64,000 nucleotides of DNA, from positions 15,860,925-15,924,924 of the forward strand of contig CM033123.1 of the NCBI GenBank assembly GCA_019321725.1, written 5' to 3'. The translations under genes were made by a program, and so were the position numbers. The DNA is from Paulownia fortunei. Lineage: Eukaryota; Streptophyta; Magnoliopsida; Lamiales; Paulowniaceae. Position 1 is the stretch's first letter. Each line of letters begins with the position of its first letter. Shown one piece after another: positions 1 to 13,300 of the stretch. Below the pieces are notes generated by a model. It was not told where the DNA came from, did no database searches, and saw only the letters and a list, made by a program, of their open reading frames with translations.

Positions 1-2770
1 AAAATAGGTAAAATATTAATATGTTTGAAAATAAATTTTAAAAATAAAAACAAATAATATTTTTTGATGAAAATGAGTAAAAAAATGTATTTTTTAATTT
101 TTAAATAGTAAAAAATAAAAATTATTTGTGAAAATAAATCAAACGGACTCTTATTTTCTTGTAGGGACTATTTGTAGATTCGTCTACTAATTTATTAAGT
201 TATAAGTAATCTAAATATTTTATTTTGATATTTTGTTGTTGATGACGACCATCAACCATCATGTAAGATATAAAATTGATATTGCTCAACAAAATGTAAG
301 TGGGATCTGCTCTTAGTAATTTTTCCCCTTTCTCATTTTCTTTATGTATAGTAGGTGTTAATTATCATTTTGAAGTCTACAACACTACTACAAGATAAAA
401 GGATAATAATAAAATACAAAATATAAATATGAAAATAAAAATAAAAAGAATAATAATAAAATATAACTAAAAATATGAAAGTTATCACAAATGATTCTTA
501 ATCTTGCTACGCCTCATGATTTGATTGTTTCAACACGACTTACTGTCCAACAAAATGTGAGCCCAACCTTATTCCCTTTTTATTTTTTTTTTGAATAAAT
601 TACCACACTGTAAAAAAAGAATATTAGTTACAATATGAAAGTGAATACAAATATCTGGCTCACTGATTGTAACTATTTTTATTTGTCTTATACCATTCAC
701 TAGATTTTATCAAAAATCTTGTTTTATAATTATGATTATCGGCTTGGAATTCCTTTTTCTTTTTTTTTTTTTTTTTGTATGCATATGTTAAGTAAAACCT
801 TATTTGTTAGCTCCTTTATACAGAACGAGCATTCAATAAGTCCTTTACAACACCTTATTGTTTTTTATTTCATTCCTTCCAAAAATAGGGTTGAATTTGG
901 TTGTGATTGTGGAGCCCACAATAAGGGAAGAGCAAGTTGTGGTTTTGGTTTATTTTGTAATAAATCTTGGAATTATTCTTTGGGAATTGCATCGTAGTCC
1001 TTGAACTTTGTATTCTTTCAATTTTGAGTAGTATCTTTTAAGTTTTATTTATTTTGGAGATTAATTTGATGTTTAGTTTATATATGATTTAGGTTTTGGA
1101 ATTTTAAGCCTTAAGATTAGGGTTGAAAAATAAACTAAACCACTTCGATACCCAACTCGAGATTGATCGTTAAAAGCTCGTTTGAACTCGTTTCGTTGAA
1201 TATAACAAATCAAGTTCGAATAAATTTTTTAGTTCAAAAAGATTTAAAATCCGACTCGATTATTATAAAAAAAATAAATTATATTTAAAAATTAAGTTAT
1301 TCACATTCGATTTGTATTCGACTCGATTAAAACTCATTCAAATTCGATTTGGTTGACAATCAAATTAAGTTCAAATACAATTGTGAAACTCTATGAAAAT
1401 TCATACAAACTTGAATAGTAATTTATACTTGATTAATTTATATTCTATTTCAGATCCACCCTAACCCTAACGTGGTGAAAAATTTCGTACATGACATTGT
1501 AGTGATCACGTTGTTTTAGAAAGATATGTAATACAAAGTTAATTGGACTTATGGGCTTTGAAAGTTGTTGGGAGTTTTTAGGTGTTGGCTAGTTTCAAGT
1601 TATTATACATCATTACTTGGACTACTGATCAGTGCGTTACTGACTGCAATTGTTGTAGCATTGAAGTTATGTTGCACATTATAATTGGTACGTGTAGGGT
1701 CATGTAAGAATTCTTTGGCATTTCGAATTATTTATAGGGTCATTTAAGAATTGTTTTCCTAAGTTTAGAAAACTTATTTATTTCCCCAGAATTCCGCTAC
1801 TTTTGACTTCTTTATTATTGAGGCTTGGTTTGGAGTTAGTTTAGTTTCAATTTTAATATTTTTATACAAAATAATGAGAAGATTTATTATTTAAAAATAT
1901 ATTGAAATTGTGATGTATGTTTTGTTTTAGTTTTGAGGGGAAAGTCCTATTATAGATTGTTTTGGTTAGTAGTATCACATAATCATTTTATATTATTATA
2001 TTTTATTTTTAGATTAATATAGTGTCAGGATGATGTAAATATATATATATATATTTATTGATAAGTTGATTTGAATATTTATATAGAAATATATATGTAT
2101 GTATAATAATAATTAAGATTTTTTTAATAATATTTTAGAAAGGATGAAAATTATTTTAAAGAATTCAATATTTGTATGTTTAATTTTATTTTTTGAAAAT
2201 ACTAAAATTAATAGAATTGAAATTGAACCAAATAAAAACAAGCCATACATTGTTTAACTTATTTAACTAGATAAGTTTAACTAGTTAGAGGCACAAAACC
2301 AATGATGGTTAAGTTTGAGACTTTACGGAAATTTCAATTTATCCACTTATGTATTACTCTATTATATAACTTAAGTAATGTAATTTATGTGGGCCAAAAT
2401 ACCTAATATGAGAAACACCTTCCATAGATCTGGTAAATCACGAGTCATTATGGCATGAGCTGTTCAAACTGGTAGCATAAATTGTTAAAAAATGATGATA
2501 AGATAATTAGCTCTCACAGTCATCAAGTGTCACATTGGATGCAGCCACTATTTTTTATTTTTTATTTTTTATTTTTACCAAATCTGCCCAAGACTTTCTG
2601 CATACCCAAGACGTAACTGCTTCGGCCATCAACTACAAGATTTTAATAAATGTAGAGACAACTGGATTTGTGAGATATTCTTATAGGCATCTAGTCAGAA
2701 TGACGCAATACTAAAATGATAATAATATTTATAGTTGATCACATTGTATATATTAACTAGTCAGAATGAC
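1..2770. other. Intergenic AT-rich DNA, no gene seen
   Basis: No reading frame here looks like a real protein; the open frames are short and of low complexity. The part from about 1120 to 1470 has scattered Gly-free 'actcga/ttcgaa' words typical of decayed hAT-type non-autonomous elements, and similar words recur at 10850-11140. A short (TA)n tract lies near 2037-2056. Confidence 0.6.
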
Positions 2771-3041
2771 GCCCGGCCAGAATGGGGGCTGATCGAGATA
2801 GAGTAGGTCAGCAGCCCCTTGTGGTTCGTTCCATCAACCTTCAAGGTCTTAACCTGTAATGCCCTAGTTGCAGCTCCTAAATGAGGACTCCCACTAAGAA
2901 CAAAGGACTAACAAGAATGGAGCAGGCTGACGAGCCCGAGTCTGCCAGAAGCGCCCACCAGACCGCCTACCATCGTAGTCCGCCAGAAGCACCCACCAGA
3001 CTAGTGGTCCTCAAAAAATCTACTAGAAGTGTCCTCGTAAC

Positions 3042-4086
3042 TAGACCTGATCACAATTCAACAACCGTTGATTACTGTCTGGAATTGCCGATTTCACGAT
3101 TCAAGAAAATCTCGACTTTTAATGTTAACCGTCAAGGCCAGTTACGGTCCAGGTTCCGGAATCGGCGGATTGGTTTCTGTTAACCACCGGTTCCACTTCT
3201 AGTTCCGATCCTTATATTGTATTTTATTTTATTTTTAAATTTTTTGAATTTAAATTTACAAAAAATATTGTTAATTTTTTATCTTAATGAAAAAAAAAAT
3301 TAACTTAAATTTGAAAAAAAAATAGCTAAAATTTAAGTGTATGGTCAAAAATAAAAGTGACTAAATTAATTTATAAAATTTCTAAAAAATAAAATTTTCA
3401 TTTACACTGTATTGATAAAATACAATTTACTAAATTTTGATTGTTGCATCATATAAAATTGATGCAACATTACAATAATTTAATAATATTAAATGAGAAG
3501 TTGGGGAATAAATACTAGATATTGTAAAGTATCATTTTTAAATATTTTTAAAAAATTATAAATTTACTTATTATTAAGATAATTGTAAAGTAGCATTATT
3601 AAATAATTTTTAAAACTTTACTTCTAATTAAAATAAAATGTAGAATGCTTAAATATAACACTTGATTTGTAATTTGTTGAAACTAATTAATTAAATTTAA
3701 AGAGGGGCACAACACCAATTATATTGATTTTCAGAAATAAGACAAGCAATTTGAGGGGAAAAAATAAAAAAATAAATTATGAAACTTATTTATACACTTA
3801 TTCATAATTATAAAATATGACTCATTAGCTCAATTGATTAGAATGTTCTTTTAATAACTTAGAGGTCACAAGTTCAAAATCTGCACTTTTAAACTATTTT
3901 CAGTATTTTTGTTTAAAAATTAAATAAAAAATTAAAAAATTAAAAAAACGCTGAGTCGGGCCCGATGATTCCGACCCGTGGAACGGCGGGGTGCAGTTCA
4001 CGGGTCAGATAAAATCGAACCTGTGGTCAACAGGTACTGACCGATTGACCATGGTCTGGTTCGGACCCAACCTGTGGTCGGGTCTA
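3042..4086 (+). mobile_element. Non-autonomous hAT-like element (copy 1), 1045 bp
   Basis: The left end begins TAGACCTGATCAC and the reverse complement of the right end begins TAGACCCGACCAC, so there are imperfect terminal inverted repeats. Both flanks are GC-rich with many CCGGTTC/ACCGG words, while the centre (3200-3950) is AT-rich and non-coding. The left ~170 bp can be aligned by eye with the reverse complement of 17880-18071, a second member in inverted orientation. The element lies inside gag-like sequence. Eight-base flanks match at only about 5 of 8 positions, so the target duplication is weak and the hAT assignment rests on end style. Confidence 0.5.
3819..3884 (+). other. tRNA-Ile(AAU)-like pseudogene or SINE head
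   Basis: The stretch can be laid on a plant tRNA-Ile(AAU): an A box (TTAGCTCAATTGATTAGAA), an anticodon loop containing AAT, and a B box (AGGTCACAAGTTCAAAATC). The D-loop GG is changed to GA, the TTCGA of the T loop has become TTCAA, and the 3' acceptor strand does not pair with the 5' strand. It is therefore not a working tRNA. It lies inside the AT-rich centre of the hAT-like element, so it may be a tRNA-derived SINE fragment. Confidence 0.4.
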
Positions 4087-5743
4087 CTTCTAGCAGCCTT
4101 AGGAGCTTTTACCCTAGCCGCCCTGCATCCACCCCAACAGTCCCAGGAGTCTCTGCCCTGCGCCCAAAGTGTCCTCCCCAATAGCCTCAGGAGCTTCTAT
4201 CTTCTTAACCAAGAAGTTTCCAACTCAATGACACTCAAACAAGGTACCTCCAATAGGAGCAATTGTGCTCCAACTCATCCCGGAAGTGCTCCAAGCATTA
4301 CTGATGACACTTCCACCAGAGTTGTGACAAGAGTTGTTGCCCAATACATGAAGGCTCAACATGATGAACGCCTTCCTCCATTCTTTTATCGGAATAAAGG
4401 ATCAAACCAACCCCCAGAGAAAATAGAGTTCAATGGAGATGATACTAGAAGAAGTAGCCAGCGAATAAATCTCTCATTGGATAATGAACAAAATAAGTAA
4501 ACCTTGAGAAGGACAAGGCTCCCACAGTACCTCATTTCATCCCAACATGGACTAAGGAGCACCTGGGCTAGTAACTGCCGATAGTGGATGTGCCCCTAAC
4601 GCGAAGCCCATTTTCTACAGTTATACTGGTTGACCCCTAACCAATGGGAATAAAGATATCTAACCTGCCAAAGTGGGATGGCACTCGAGGCCCACAAGAG
4701 TACCTAGCCAGATTTTATTCCAAGACTGATCTATGCGATCAGATTGAGGCAGTCTACTTCAAAATCTTTCGCACGATGCTTGTTAAGTGCATGCTAGCTT
4801 GGATTAGCCAGCTCTACATTGGAGCCATCACCATACTAGAATACCAAATAATGCACTGTTTACATTAATTCATCATCAACAAGAAGTTTCTCAAGAGAGC
4901 AACATACTTGTTAATAATAAAGTAAAAAGATAGTTAAGGCTTGAGGGAACATGTACAGTAATTCTTTGAAACTTTGAACAAAATGCCCCACAGCAGCCAG
5001 GAAGTCCCTAGCAGCCGAGGCAAACGCTCCTCGACCTACATCTAAGGCACCCCTAGCGGCTGAGGCAGGCAAGCCTTAGCTGTACGAATCTCAATCGGCT
5101 AAGGTAGAGAACCTCAACTGGAGCTAGTAAGCGAGTCGTGGCCTCACTCGACAGGGGCACCGGATGTGCCATCGCTGAGCGTGCTGTCACCAAACATGCT
5201 GCCACCTGAGCGCATGGTGGCAGAGTCTCCCCACTCGCACCCCTCATGATGAGAAAGAAGTTACATTGATTACTCATATTTTCAATTATAAAGATTCTAA
5301 TCTAAAACTCCCAAGGCCTCACTCCCTCGTATATATGCTACTCCTTCCAAAATTACAAATAAAATTACAACTATTTTGTGATTAAGTCCCACCTAGCCTT
5401 CTTTGTAGTCTCCTTAGGAGTTGAGGGGCTATATGATAGGCATATTCCAAACTAGGTCCAAGTGTCATTCGACTCAGCCCAATGAGGCATTCAGTGTAAA
5501 ACGACCCAAGTCACGTAAGACCTACGCGGTCTAGTACATCAAATTTTAACCTAACAAAGCACTCAAACCCACGAGACCCAAATCATATCAAAGGCCTATG
5601 CATTTCATATCCTGCTTAAACAAATATAAATATCTCTCTCATTTTCATTTACAAAGAGTGCAATCTATTTTTTCGGGATGCTCCCGAGGACCTTCTAATA
5701 ATTTGTTCATATTGCAGGCAGAAAACCCTCGATCCAACAACTG

Positions 5744-8085
5744 CTAGAAAGAATAAATTCAATAAAAAGCTGTTAACCTCCCCTCCCAATCTCACGTAAT
5801 ACACTGCATCAAATTGAAATATAGTAATGTTTTGTTATCATAGAATCACTCGGCCGGGCACTTTGATATAGATTCATATTTGAAAGTCTCATATTGGAAA
5901 ATTCTTACTTAAATTGGGTTTGATCTAGCACAAGTACTGATAAAATTGTCTTGTGAATAGTGATTTTTTAAAATTACACAACAATCATTGACAAGTATAA
6001 TTCATTTACAAAATATTTAGTTAAAATAGGTTGAATTGGGAAGACTGCACTTCTATTTATAATATTATTGATAGAAGTACAAACAGTGGTTTCAGCCTAA
6101 ATATTTGAGCAAGACTTCAATGGCATTCTGAATCTTATACTATACACAACATGGTACAAAGTATTAGCCTCGATAATAATAATTAAATAATAATATCAAA
6201 ATTGTCATCAATATATGTATTTGGCAATAATTTTTATTTCGTGACAATCATGATTTTCTCAAGACTTAATAGTAATAAAATTTACGTCTAAATTTGTGAT
6301 TGTTAACTGTGACTAACACATAACAATACAAATATTGCCACATATTCGTTTTGGCAATATTCACCCAACTAAATCCTAATGGGTGAACTTCAATAAAAGA
6401 AAGCATATTTCCTTTCGTTGTACAAATTGTACATAGGCTCCCATAAACCAACCTATATTATTAAAGTAAATTAAACTCATTAAACATGCCTAATTCTTTC
6501 CAATGAGACGTAGAAAACTAATATTATGTCAATTCAATTCCCATCAGACGTGCCCCTTTGTGCCTAACCCTTAAGCATTAGACTTAAAGTGAAAAAGTAC
6601 CTTAATAAACATCAATCAAACAAGACCAAGCACTAACAACCTCAAGGCAGCCGTTAGCCATTTGTAAACCTTTATTGGGACTCCTCTTCTGCACACTACT
6701 GATTTCTCTTTAATTTAATAGGGTTCGTTTAATTTTTAAATTGAGATAAAGAGTGATTGATGAGATAAGAGATTAATATTAAATTATTTAATAAATTTTA
6801 TGTGTATTATTATGTCTTTGACTAATTTTTTTATTGGATTTAATTTATTTTTTTCATTTATTAAATGAGGAATTTTAAAAATATCTAAAAACATTTTAAT
6901 TTATGATTAGTAATTTAAAATGATTAAATTAATGCATTAATGAAAGACACATCAAAGGAATTTAAAATTATTCTTTTTGAAGAAGATGATTTTTTTCTTT
7001 TTGTTTATTTCTGTAAATTTTCTAAACTATTTTATATTTTTCAGATTAAGAAATTATTTAAATATAGTATTAATCTATTTCTATTTTATTTGTTTGTTGA
7101 ATTTAAATATAGTTCCTATTTTTTTAAGTGTGAAATTTTATTGACATCTAAACATTTATTTACATAATAATGGATATGTTAGCACATGACTTCAATTTTC
7201 CTCCATTTTGTACACATGACATAAGTTTTCCTCCCATTTAGTCTATAAAGGATTCCACATTGGTAATTTTCTCTCCAATTTAAAAAAATTCCCAATGTTT
7301 TGTTCACATAAGCAATTTCTATTTCGGCAAAATTTGTTCTAGATTTGCTAATTATATTAAAATGGTGTCCTTAAATTGTTAGACTTCTTAAATAAAGGAC
7401 ACAAAATGAAAGTAGACTAATATATAAGACACAATTTCCTCATTCTGGTTATATAAAATCTGATTAAAGGTTATTGTTATGTAGCATCAAGCTAAAATTC
7501 TTTTTAATATTGCATAAGTTTTTAAAAGCGACAAAGAAGAAAATTTTGTTGATACTTGATAATTTGTTTTTCAAGTAAAAAGGTCAAATTTATTATTATA
7601 TCAAAATGGGAATAAAACAATTATCTAATCAATAATCAAATATTAATAACAATCTAATCAACTATTACAACAAGTAGATATGTACCTCCACTTTTTAATT
7701 AGAACCCAAAACTTTTTTAATGGTATGTCTCAATTGTAAGATTCTTATTTATTTGACTCGCTGGGAACATTTAGTTTAGAATCAGAAAAAAGTTAAAATT
7801 TAATATATGTACTTAAAAATATAGTGATTAAAAGTTAATTATTTAAATCATTTCTTTACTTGAGAGGGTAATTTGAAAAACGAAAAAAAAAAAAAAACCT
7901 TCTGAATAATAAAATTTTTTTTTAGACATCATGAAGAAATAAAAACTATAAATTTAAAATAAAAAGAATATATTAAAGAATTATGATAGCTATCATTTTA
8001 AATTTCAACAAGATCTGCAAATTCACTCATCTCATTAATAGTCATGCAATACTGATCCATGACTCATTATTTTCTGTGCAATTAT
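5744..8085. other. Intergenic, no gene seen
   Basis: AT-rich sequence without credible coding. Around 6180-6345 it shares phrases such as ATCAAAATTGTCATCAAT with the inside of the CACTA-type MITEs at 29477 and 47728, so a decayed third member may be present, but its ends are not visible. Confidence 0.5.
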
Positions 8086-8321
8086 TTTCTACGCGCAAAT
8101 TAATATGGATAACTTTTTCATTATAATATTATGTTAAGAAATGCTATAAATTCATTGGAGATGTCTAGAAATTGCAGGGTGTAAAGGGGTTTCGGCGAAG
8201 AAGGATTGAACATTCATTCATTCCTGTAAGCATGAAGGTGAATGTGTGGTTAGCAGGAAAAGCTGATAAAACCATGTACGCTAACCCCTCTAAACCTTAA
8301 CAAGTACAAGATATCTTCTTA
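8086..8321 (+). pseudogene. 5'-end relic of the BAHD acyltransferase gene (promoter plus about 22 codons)
   Basis: This stretch repeats the promoter, leader and first codons of the BAHD gene 0.85 kb downstream. Shared landmarks in order: GCGCAAATT; GGAT(A/G)ACTTT.TCATTAT.ATATTAT; a leader containing GGGGTTTCGGC.GAGAAGGA; CCTGTAAGCATGAAGGTGAA; GCTGATAAAACCA.GTAC; AACAAGTACAAGATATCTT. Translation from the ATG at 8232 starts MKVNVW and stops after 22 codons at CCTTAA because of small indels. Similarity ends at about 8321. It looks like a truncated tandem duplicate, or the stump left by unequal crossing over. It cannot encode an enzyme. Confidence 0.75.
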
Positions 8322-9079
8322 AGTTAGTAGATTGAATCTATAGACAGTCCCCACAAGACTATAAACTAATTCAATGAGTCATTAATTACCAAATCTCATT
8401 GCATATCAACAAATAAAAAATGACTGCCCAAGTCTATTCTCTAGATATTGCATCGCAGACACGTTATCAAATTAAATATAATTAATGCGCAATGATCTAC
8501 GAGGCCCACACAGTTCATAAAGTCGACAAATTATCAAAGAATATAAACTACAATGCTTAGATTAAGTTCATAAAGGCCACAAGGGCCAAACCTATAGACT
8601 CATAAAATCCAAATGATATATACGTCATATTATACTAAATTACATCATCTGATATATGGGATATAAGTATAACTATTTTCCACCATTTAAAGGTACGCTA
8701 TTTATATGTGGTCATATTCTTTCTTTTGACTCTAGTACTAATTTGAGCACCGAAAGAGTATTCAACCCCGATAACCCCTAACTGCATACATGACTCATCT
8801 ACCATTAACTTTCTACCTAGGAGGAAGATCTACGAAAAGAATCAAGGTACAATCATCTTATTTTGACCACATTTATAATGATTCACGATTCATGAGTTAT
8901 GGTGAAGGTATTTTCTTTGCGCAAATTCAATTTAGAAAAGAGGATACAAAATAAAAATCAGACGTGCTTGTGGGGTTGTATGGATGACTTTGTCATTATG
9001 ATATTATACTAAAAAAATATGCAATAAATAGCGGGCAGGGGTTTGGCTGAGAAGGAGTGAGCCCTCAATTCCTGTAAGC
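8322..9079. promoter_or_regulatory. Upstream region of the BAHD gene
   Basis: AT-rich sequence between the 5' relic and the BAHD start codon. The last ~160 bp are shared with the relic, including the leader ending CCTGTAAGC just before the ATG. No TATA box is certain; TATTATACTAAAAAAATA and GCAATAAATAG near 9000-9030 are candidates. Confidence 0.35.
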
Positions 9080-10386
9080 ATGAAGGTGAATGTAGTTAGC
9101 AGAAAGTTGATAAAACCAAGTACCCCAACTCCTCAAAATTTCAACAAGTACAAGATATCTTTTACAGATGAGCTTAGCCCACAAATGAATGTGAGTGTCA
9201 TTCTTTTCTATCCATCAAAACCAAAAGCTTTCCACTTGGAAGAATCATTGGCCAAAATCTTACCCCAATTCTACCCTCTTGCGGGAAGATACATCAAGAA
9301 GGATCACTTGGTTGATTGCAGTGATCATGGCGCTGAGTTTGTAGAAGCAGAAGCTGTTGATATCCAGCTGATCGATCTTATCGCAAAAATGACAACCGAG
9401 GAACTGAATTATCTCCTTCCATGTCAATCCTACGAAGTAGATGAAGTCACGGATCCACTGATGTCGATTCAGGTCACAGAATTCAAGTGTGGTGGGCTAG
9501 TAATCAGCGTCAGCGTTTCGCACAGAATTTTCGATGCATCTTCTGTCGGAACATTCATTGCCGCCTGGACAAATGCCAACAATCCAGGGCCAGGGCCAGG
9601 GGGAAAATCATAATTTGCCCGAGTTTCGACTCTCCCACGTTGTTTCCAGGTAAGAATCTTGATTATAATTTCGAGCCATCTAGAACCAGGGATCCCAGCA
9701 TTGTTGTCAAGAGGTTTTCATTTAAGAAGGAGGCCATAACCAGCCTGAGATCCAAATTAAGGCCAAACGATACTGGAAGTGGAGTTTTAAGCCGCAGTCG
9801 AGTGATCTCCAGGGTGCGTGTGGTGTGTTCCCTTATAGCCATGGCCCTGATTGGCGTGGATCGGGCGAAATACGGAAAATCGAGAGCTTGCCTCATTGCT
9901 CAAGCAGTTAACATGCGGGAGAGAACAATCCCACCTCTGCCTAAGCATTCTTGTGGAAACTTGGTGATACAGTCAGTCACCCAATACATGGCTGCAACTG
10001 AAACTAAGGACATTGGATATCAAGACTTGGTTTATCTACTTGGTGATGCCATCGACAAAACCATCACCGATTGTGGTGAGATATTGTCTTTAGGTGAGGA
10101 TGGACACAACATTATCATCCTTCCCATGGCGAATTTGATTGAAAGATTAGAGAGTGGTGAGATGAATGTTTTGTGGTTTAGCGATTGGAGTAAGTTTGGA
10201 TTCTATGAAGCTGATTTTGGTTGGGGGAAGCCTGTTTGGGCCAGCATTGGGACTATGCCTGCTCAAAACCTTACAATACTTATGGACAACAAAGAGGGTG
10301 ATGGAATTGAGGCGTGGGTGCATTTGAACCACAATGACATGTCTTACTTCGAGCAAGACGAGGAACTGAGATTGTTTACAACCTAA
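9080..10386 (+). CDS. BAHD acyltransferase (vinorine synthase-like clade), one frameshift
   Basis: BAHD enzymes are cytosolic acyl-CoA-dependent transferases that acylate alcohols or amines in plant specialised metabolism. The start is ATG 9080, opening MKVNVVSRKLIKPSTPTP, the usual N-terminus of the vinorine synthase/deacetylvindoline acetyltransferase-like group. FYPLAGR lies at residues 65-71 and the catalytic HxxxD motif is intact as HRIFD at 148-152. Reading then shifts at a run of five G (9599-9603) that ends three CCAGGG repeats (from 9584); one more G would restore the frame. The next frame runs from there through CPSFDSPTLFPGKNL to the structural DFGWG motif (10212-10226) and a stop at 10384-10386. 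There is no intron. The joined length of about 435 residues is normal for the family. With both active-site motifs intact and a lesion in a slippage-prone repeat, it is either a recent pseudogene or an assembly error. The substrate cannot be told. Confidence 0.85.
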
Positions 10387-13300
10387 GATGGATCTGAATG
10401 ATTAATATCCCAGAATATAATTGAATTCAATGAATGTAATGAGTTGAGTTGAAGTTTTACACTTTTTATTACAAATTTGAGCTTTAAAATATTATTTACA
10501 CTTTTCTTTTAAGTTTACTTCTTTTCTAAAATATTTTTGATAACTTATGATTGTATTTATTTCGTATCACTGGGTAATACCTCAATAGACTGAGATCGTT
10601 GTTGGGCACCTCATAGTGATTTTAAATTAGGATTGATAGGAGATCTTATTTTTGGATGACCCAAAAAAGAAATAAAAATAATAATTTTGGGACATAGGGA
10701 AAAATACATTATTTTTGAATTGTAACATATTTCAAATTACTATCATTATTATTGTCATTAAGAGTTTCATTATTATTATTATTATTATTATTATCTATTG
10801 TTGAATAATTACAACATTATTCTAAAATTGAAAAAAAATGATAAAAATTTGGCAAACATACTGTAAATGAATCAAGTCGAGTCGAACTTATTACTATTCA
10901 AATTTATTATTGAACTTCAAAAATTGTGTTTAAGTTTGGTTAGTTGTAATTCAAATCGAGTTTGAACAAATTTTAATTGAGTCGGACACGAATCAAACTC
11001 AAGTAGTTTGATTTGTTTATACATATTTTATTATTTTTTTACTTATTGAGTCGAGTTAGAGTCTACTTTTAAAGATTATCGAACTAAAAAATATGTTTAA
11101 ATTTGATTCATTATGTTTAACAATTTAGTTCGAAGCTCGGGCTTGAACACAGTATTGTTAAATCACAATTCTTTACTAAAAATGACAACAATGTTTAGCA
11201 CGGCTCCTAAGTTTCAAAAAGCTCTTGCTACAAAAATTACTAGAATCCTTGATGTTTGGCAAAATTATAGAATGACCCCCAATGTTATCTTAGTCTTTCA
11301 ATTATATGATGTTTTAATCCTCTTTGCTATTTTTTAAAGTAAAATTGAAGAGAAAAAATATTTTTCTCATTTGGTTATCTTTTTTCCAGGGAAATTACTT
11401 ATTGAGGTGGTCATAAAACAACTATGAAAACAGTAGAAAATCTTAAAGTAATCATGCCAAATTCTCATGACAAGTATAATAGATTATCCTTGTTAGAAAT
11501 CAGGTATAACTCGCCCATGAGTAATACAATTTTCATGCATCATATGTGGGCCAAATTTGGATGGCAAAAGAGTGATCAATTTAGAAGTATTTACTCACTA
11601 AATGAAGCATTTTGATTGTGCTTTCCATTGTGATTGACTTTGGATATAAGTGAACCTTCAAATATACGAAAAGCATCAGTCATTCAATTATGGTAAAAAA
11701 TTTAAATTTTAGCAAGTTTCTTAAACCTAACTATATAAATGGTATTTAATTCGGCCAATCCTAATATTATAATGATACATATATCAAAGGAAGTATAGCT
11801 TTATTCCAATATTATAATGACACCACCAGTTAACCATATATTAAAACACAAGAACTACAACCCTAAATTCACCCAAAAACTTTAGAAATCTAATCAATTG
11901 GCATATGCAAATACCCTTAAAGTTTCCTAGGGGCTAAGGGTGATAGGATAACAATTATATTCTACTTCAACTACTCCACATGGCTTTAGTAGCCTCCATT
12001 TTGTCCGTATGGGATGCTAATTACGCGATTTTCCCTCCAATTTTTGAAAATTCTCATTTTCCTCTCCAAGTAGGCAATTTTTGGAGGAATCTAATTTTTT
12101 CATTGAAATTTATCCTCAAATTATCAATTTTTTAATATTGAATCGTTATGTTATCGCACCACAAAAATAAAGGACGAAAACTGAAATTAGGTAACATATA
12201 CAACTAAAAATGTAATTTTGCTTTGTCAATATAATAATTTTAATTACTACTAGTTCTTGCCACAGTTAAACCATTATTGTGGCAAGACACACTTCATAAA
12301 TTTTATTTGAAATAAAAATTATTATCACTTAATATATAATTAATGATGATTTTCATATTATCATTTAATTTTTGTTATTATTTTAACTATAATTTGTTGT
12401 TATTAATATAATTGTTATTTTTGTAGTGATTGCCATTGTCCAATAAAAATTTATTGGACACTTTAAAAGAATTTTCTACACTGAATTAGATGTGGTTGAG
12501 CTTGCCAACAACAATTGAAGTTCGTTGTTAACCATCCCATTAATGACTTCAACTGCATCCCCCGAAACGATCACCTTATCCAAACAGAGCTCCAGCTATT
12601 ACTTTAATTCATGAAAAAATCTTGAATGTGCATAGACAGTCCTTGGGATTACAAAAATGGTCAGTGATCTTGTCGAATTTAAATAATTTTCTTTTTTTTT
12701 TTATTTGAAAAAAAATTGTATATGTTGAAATATTATACCCCATGTTAGGTACATTTATAACAAATTTTTATATTAATTTGGATATACTGAAATATCAACT
12801 TAATATAATCTTTACTACGGCATATGATGGCCCATGACCGCAATTTCAATCTGGCATAATTTTATTTTTGTCTTTTGGAGATGAAAGGTCTCATCTATAA
12901 ACTGGGATAAAACAATTTAATTTGACTGTCATAAATATTTACAAAATTATTTTTTCAAAAATGATCATAAAAATAGATAATCATATAAATTATCAAGTCA
13001 ATCATATGAAAGTAGAACAAAATATATATTTTCATCCATGAATTATCATTTTTAACGATTTTAGATTGGTTTGAGTTATTTAACAAAGTACAAAGTCAAT
13101 ATTCTTTAATTCATAACTTCATAATACTTGATTGATCTCAACTTTGAAGTTGTTTCTCTCCTTTTTACCTCCACATTGGTGTGCCTTCAAAAAAATTATG
13201 GGAATAACCTTTGTGTGTTATATAACAACCACACAACATATTATTTTCATGACTTGGATAGGATATAATTAATTTCTCTCCTACTCTCACATATCACTAT

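Larger units (their letters stand above)
2771..5743 (+). mobile_element. Decayed Ty3/gypsy-type retrotransposon, interrupted by a hAT-like element
   Basis: The stretch is richer in GC than its surroundings and holds broken gag-like reading. The clearest piece, 4644-4868, reads as a gag segment with the order LPKWDGTRGPQEYLARFYSK, then a TDL...AWISQL stretch, which matches the capsid-domain style of plant gypsy gag proteins. The frame 3991-4500 before it is proline- and serine-rich and ends in a QPPEKIEFNGDDTRR segment, also gag-like. After 4870 the reading is full of stops. The end near 5434-5743 starts TGATAGGCAT after a purine-rich tract and ends CCAACA, so it may be a 3' LTR of about 310 bp. 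No protease, reverse transcriptase or integrase is recognisable. Positions 3042-4086 are a later insertion. Confidence 0.6.

Noticed and set aside
719..997. 92-residue open frame
   Set aside because: Poly-Phe stretch from a T run, no family resemblance, and no splice or codon support.
1458..1472. CCCTAACCCTAAC telomere-like motif
   Set aside because: Only two units; too short to be an interstitial telomere array.
5053..5277. Minus-strand 74-residue frame
   Set aside because: Lies antisense in the GC-rich gypsy relic; the composition alone keeps the frame open.
9663..9896. Minus-strand frames inside the BAHD gene (also 10147-10356)
   Set aside because: Shadows of the plus-strand BAHD coding sequence.
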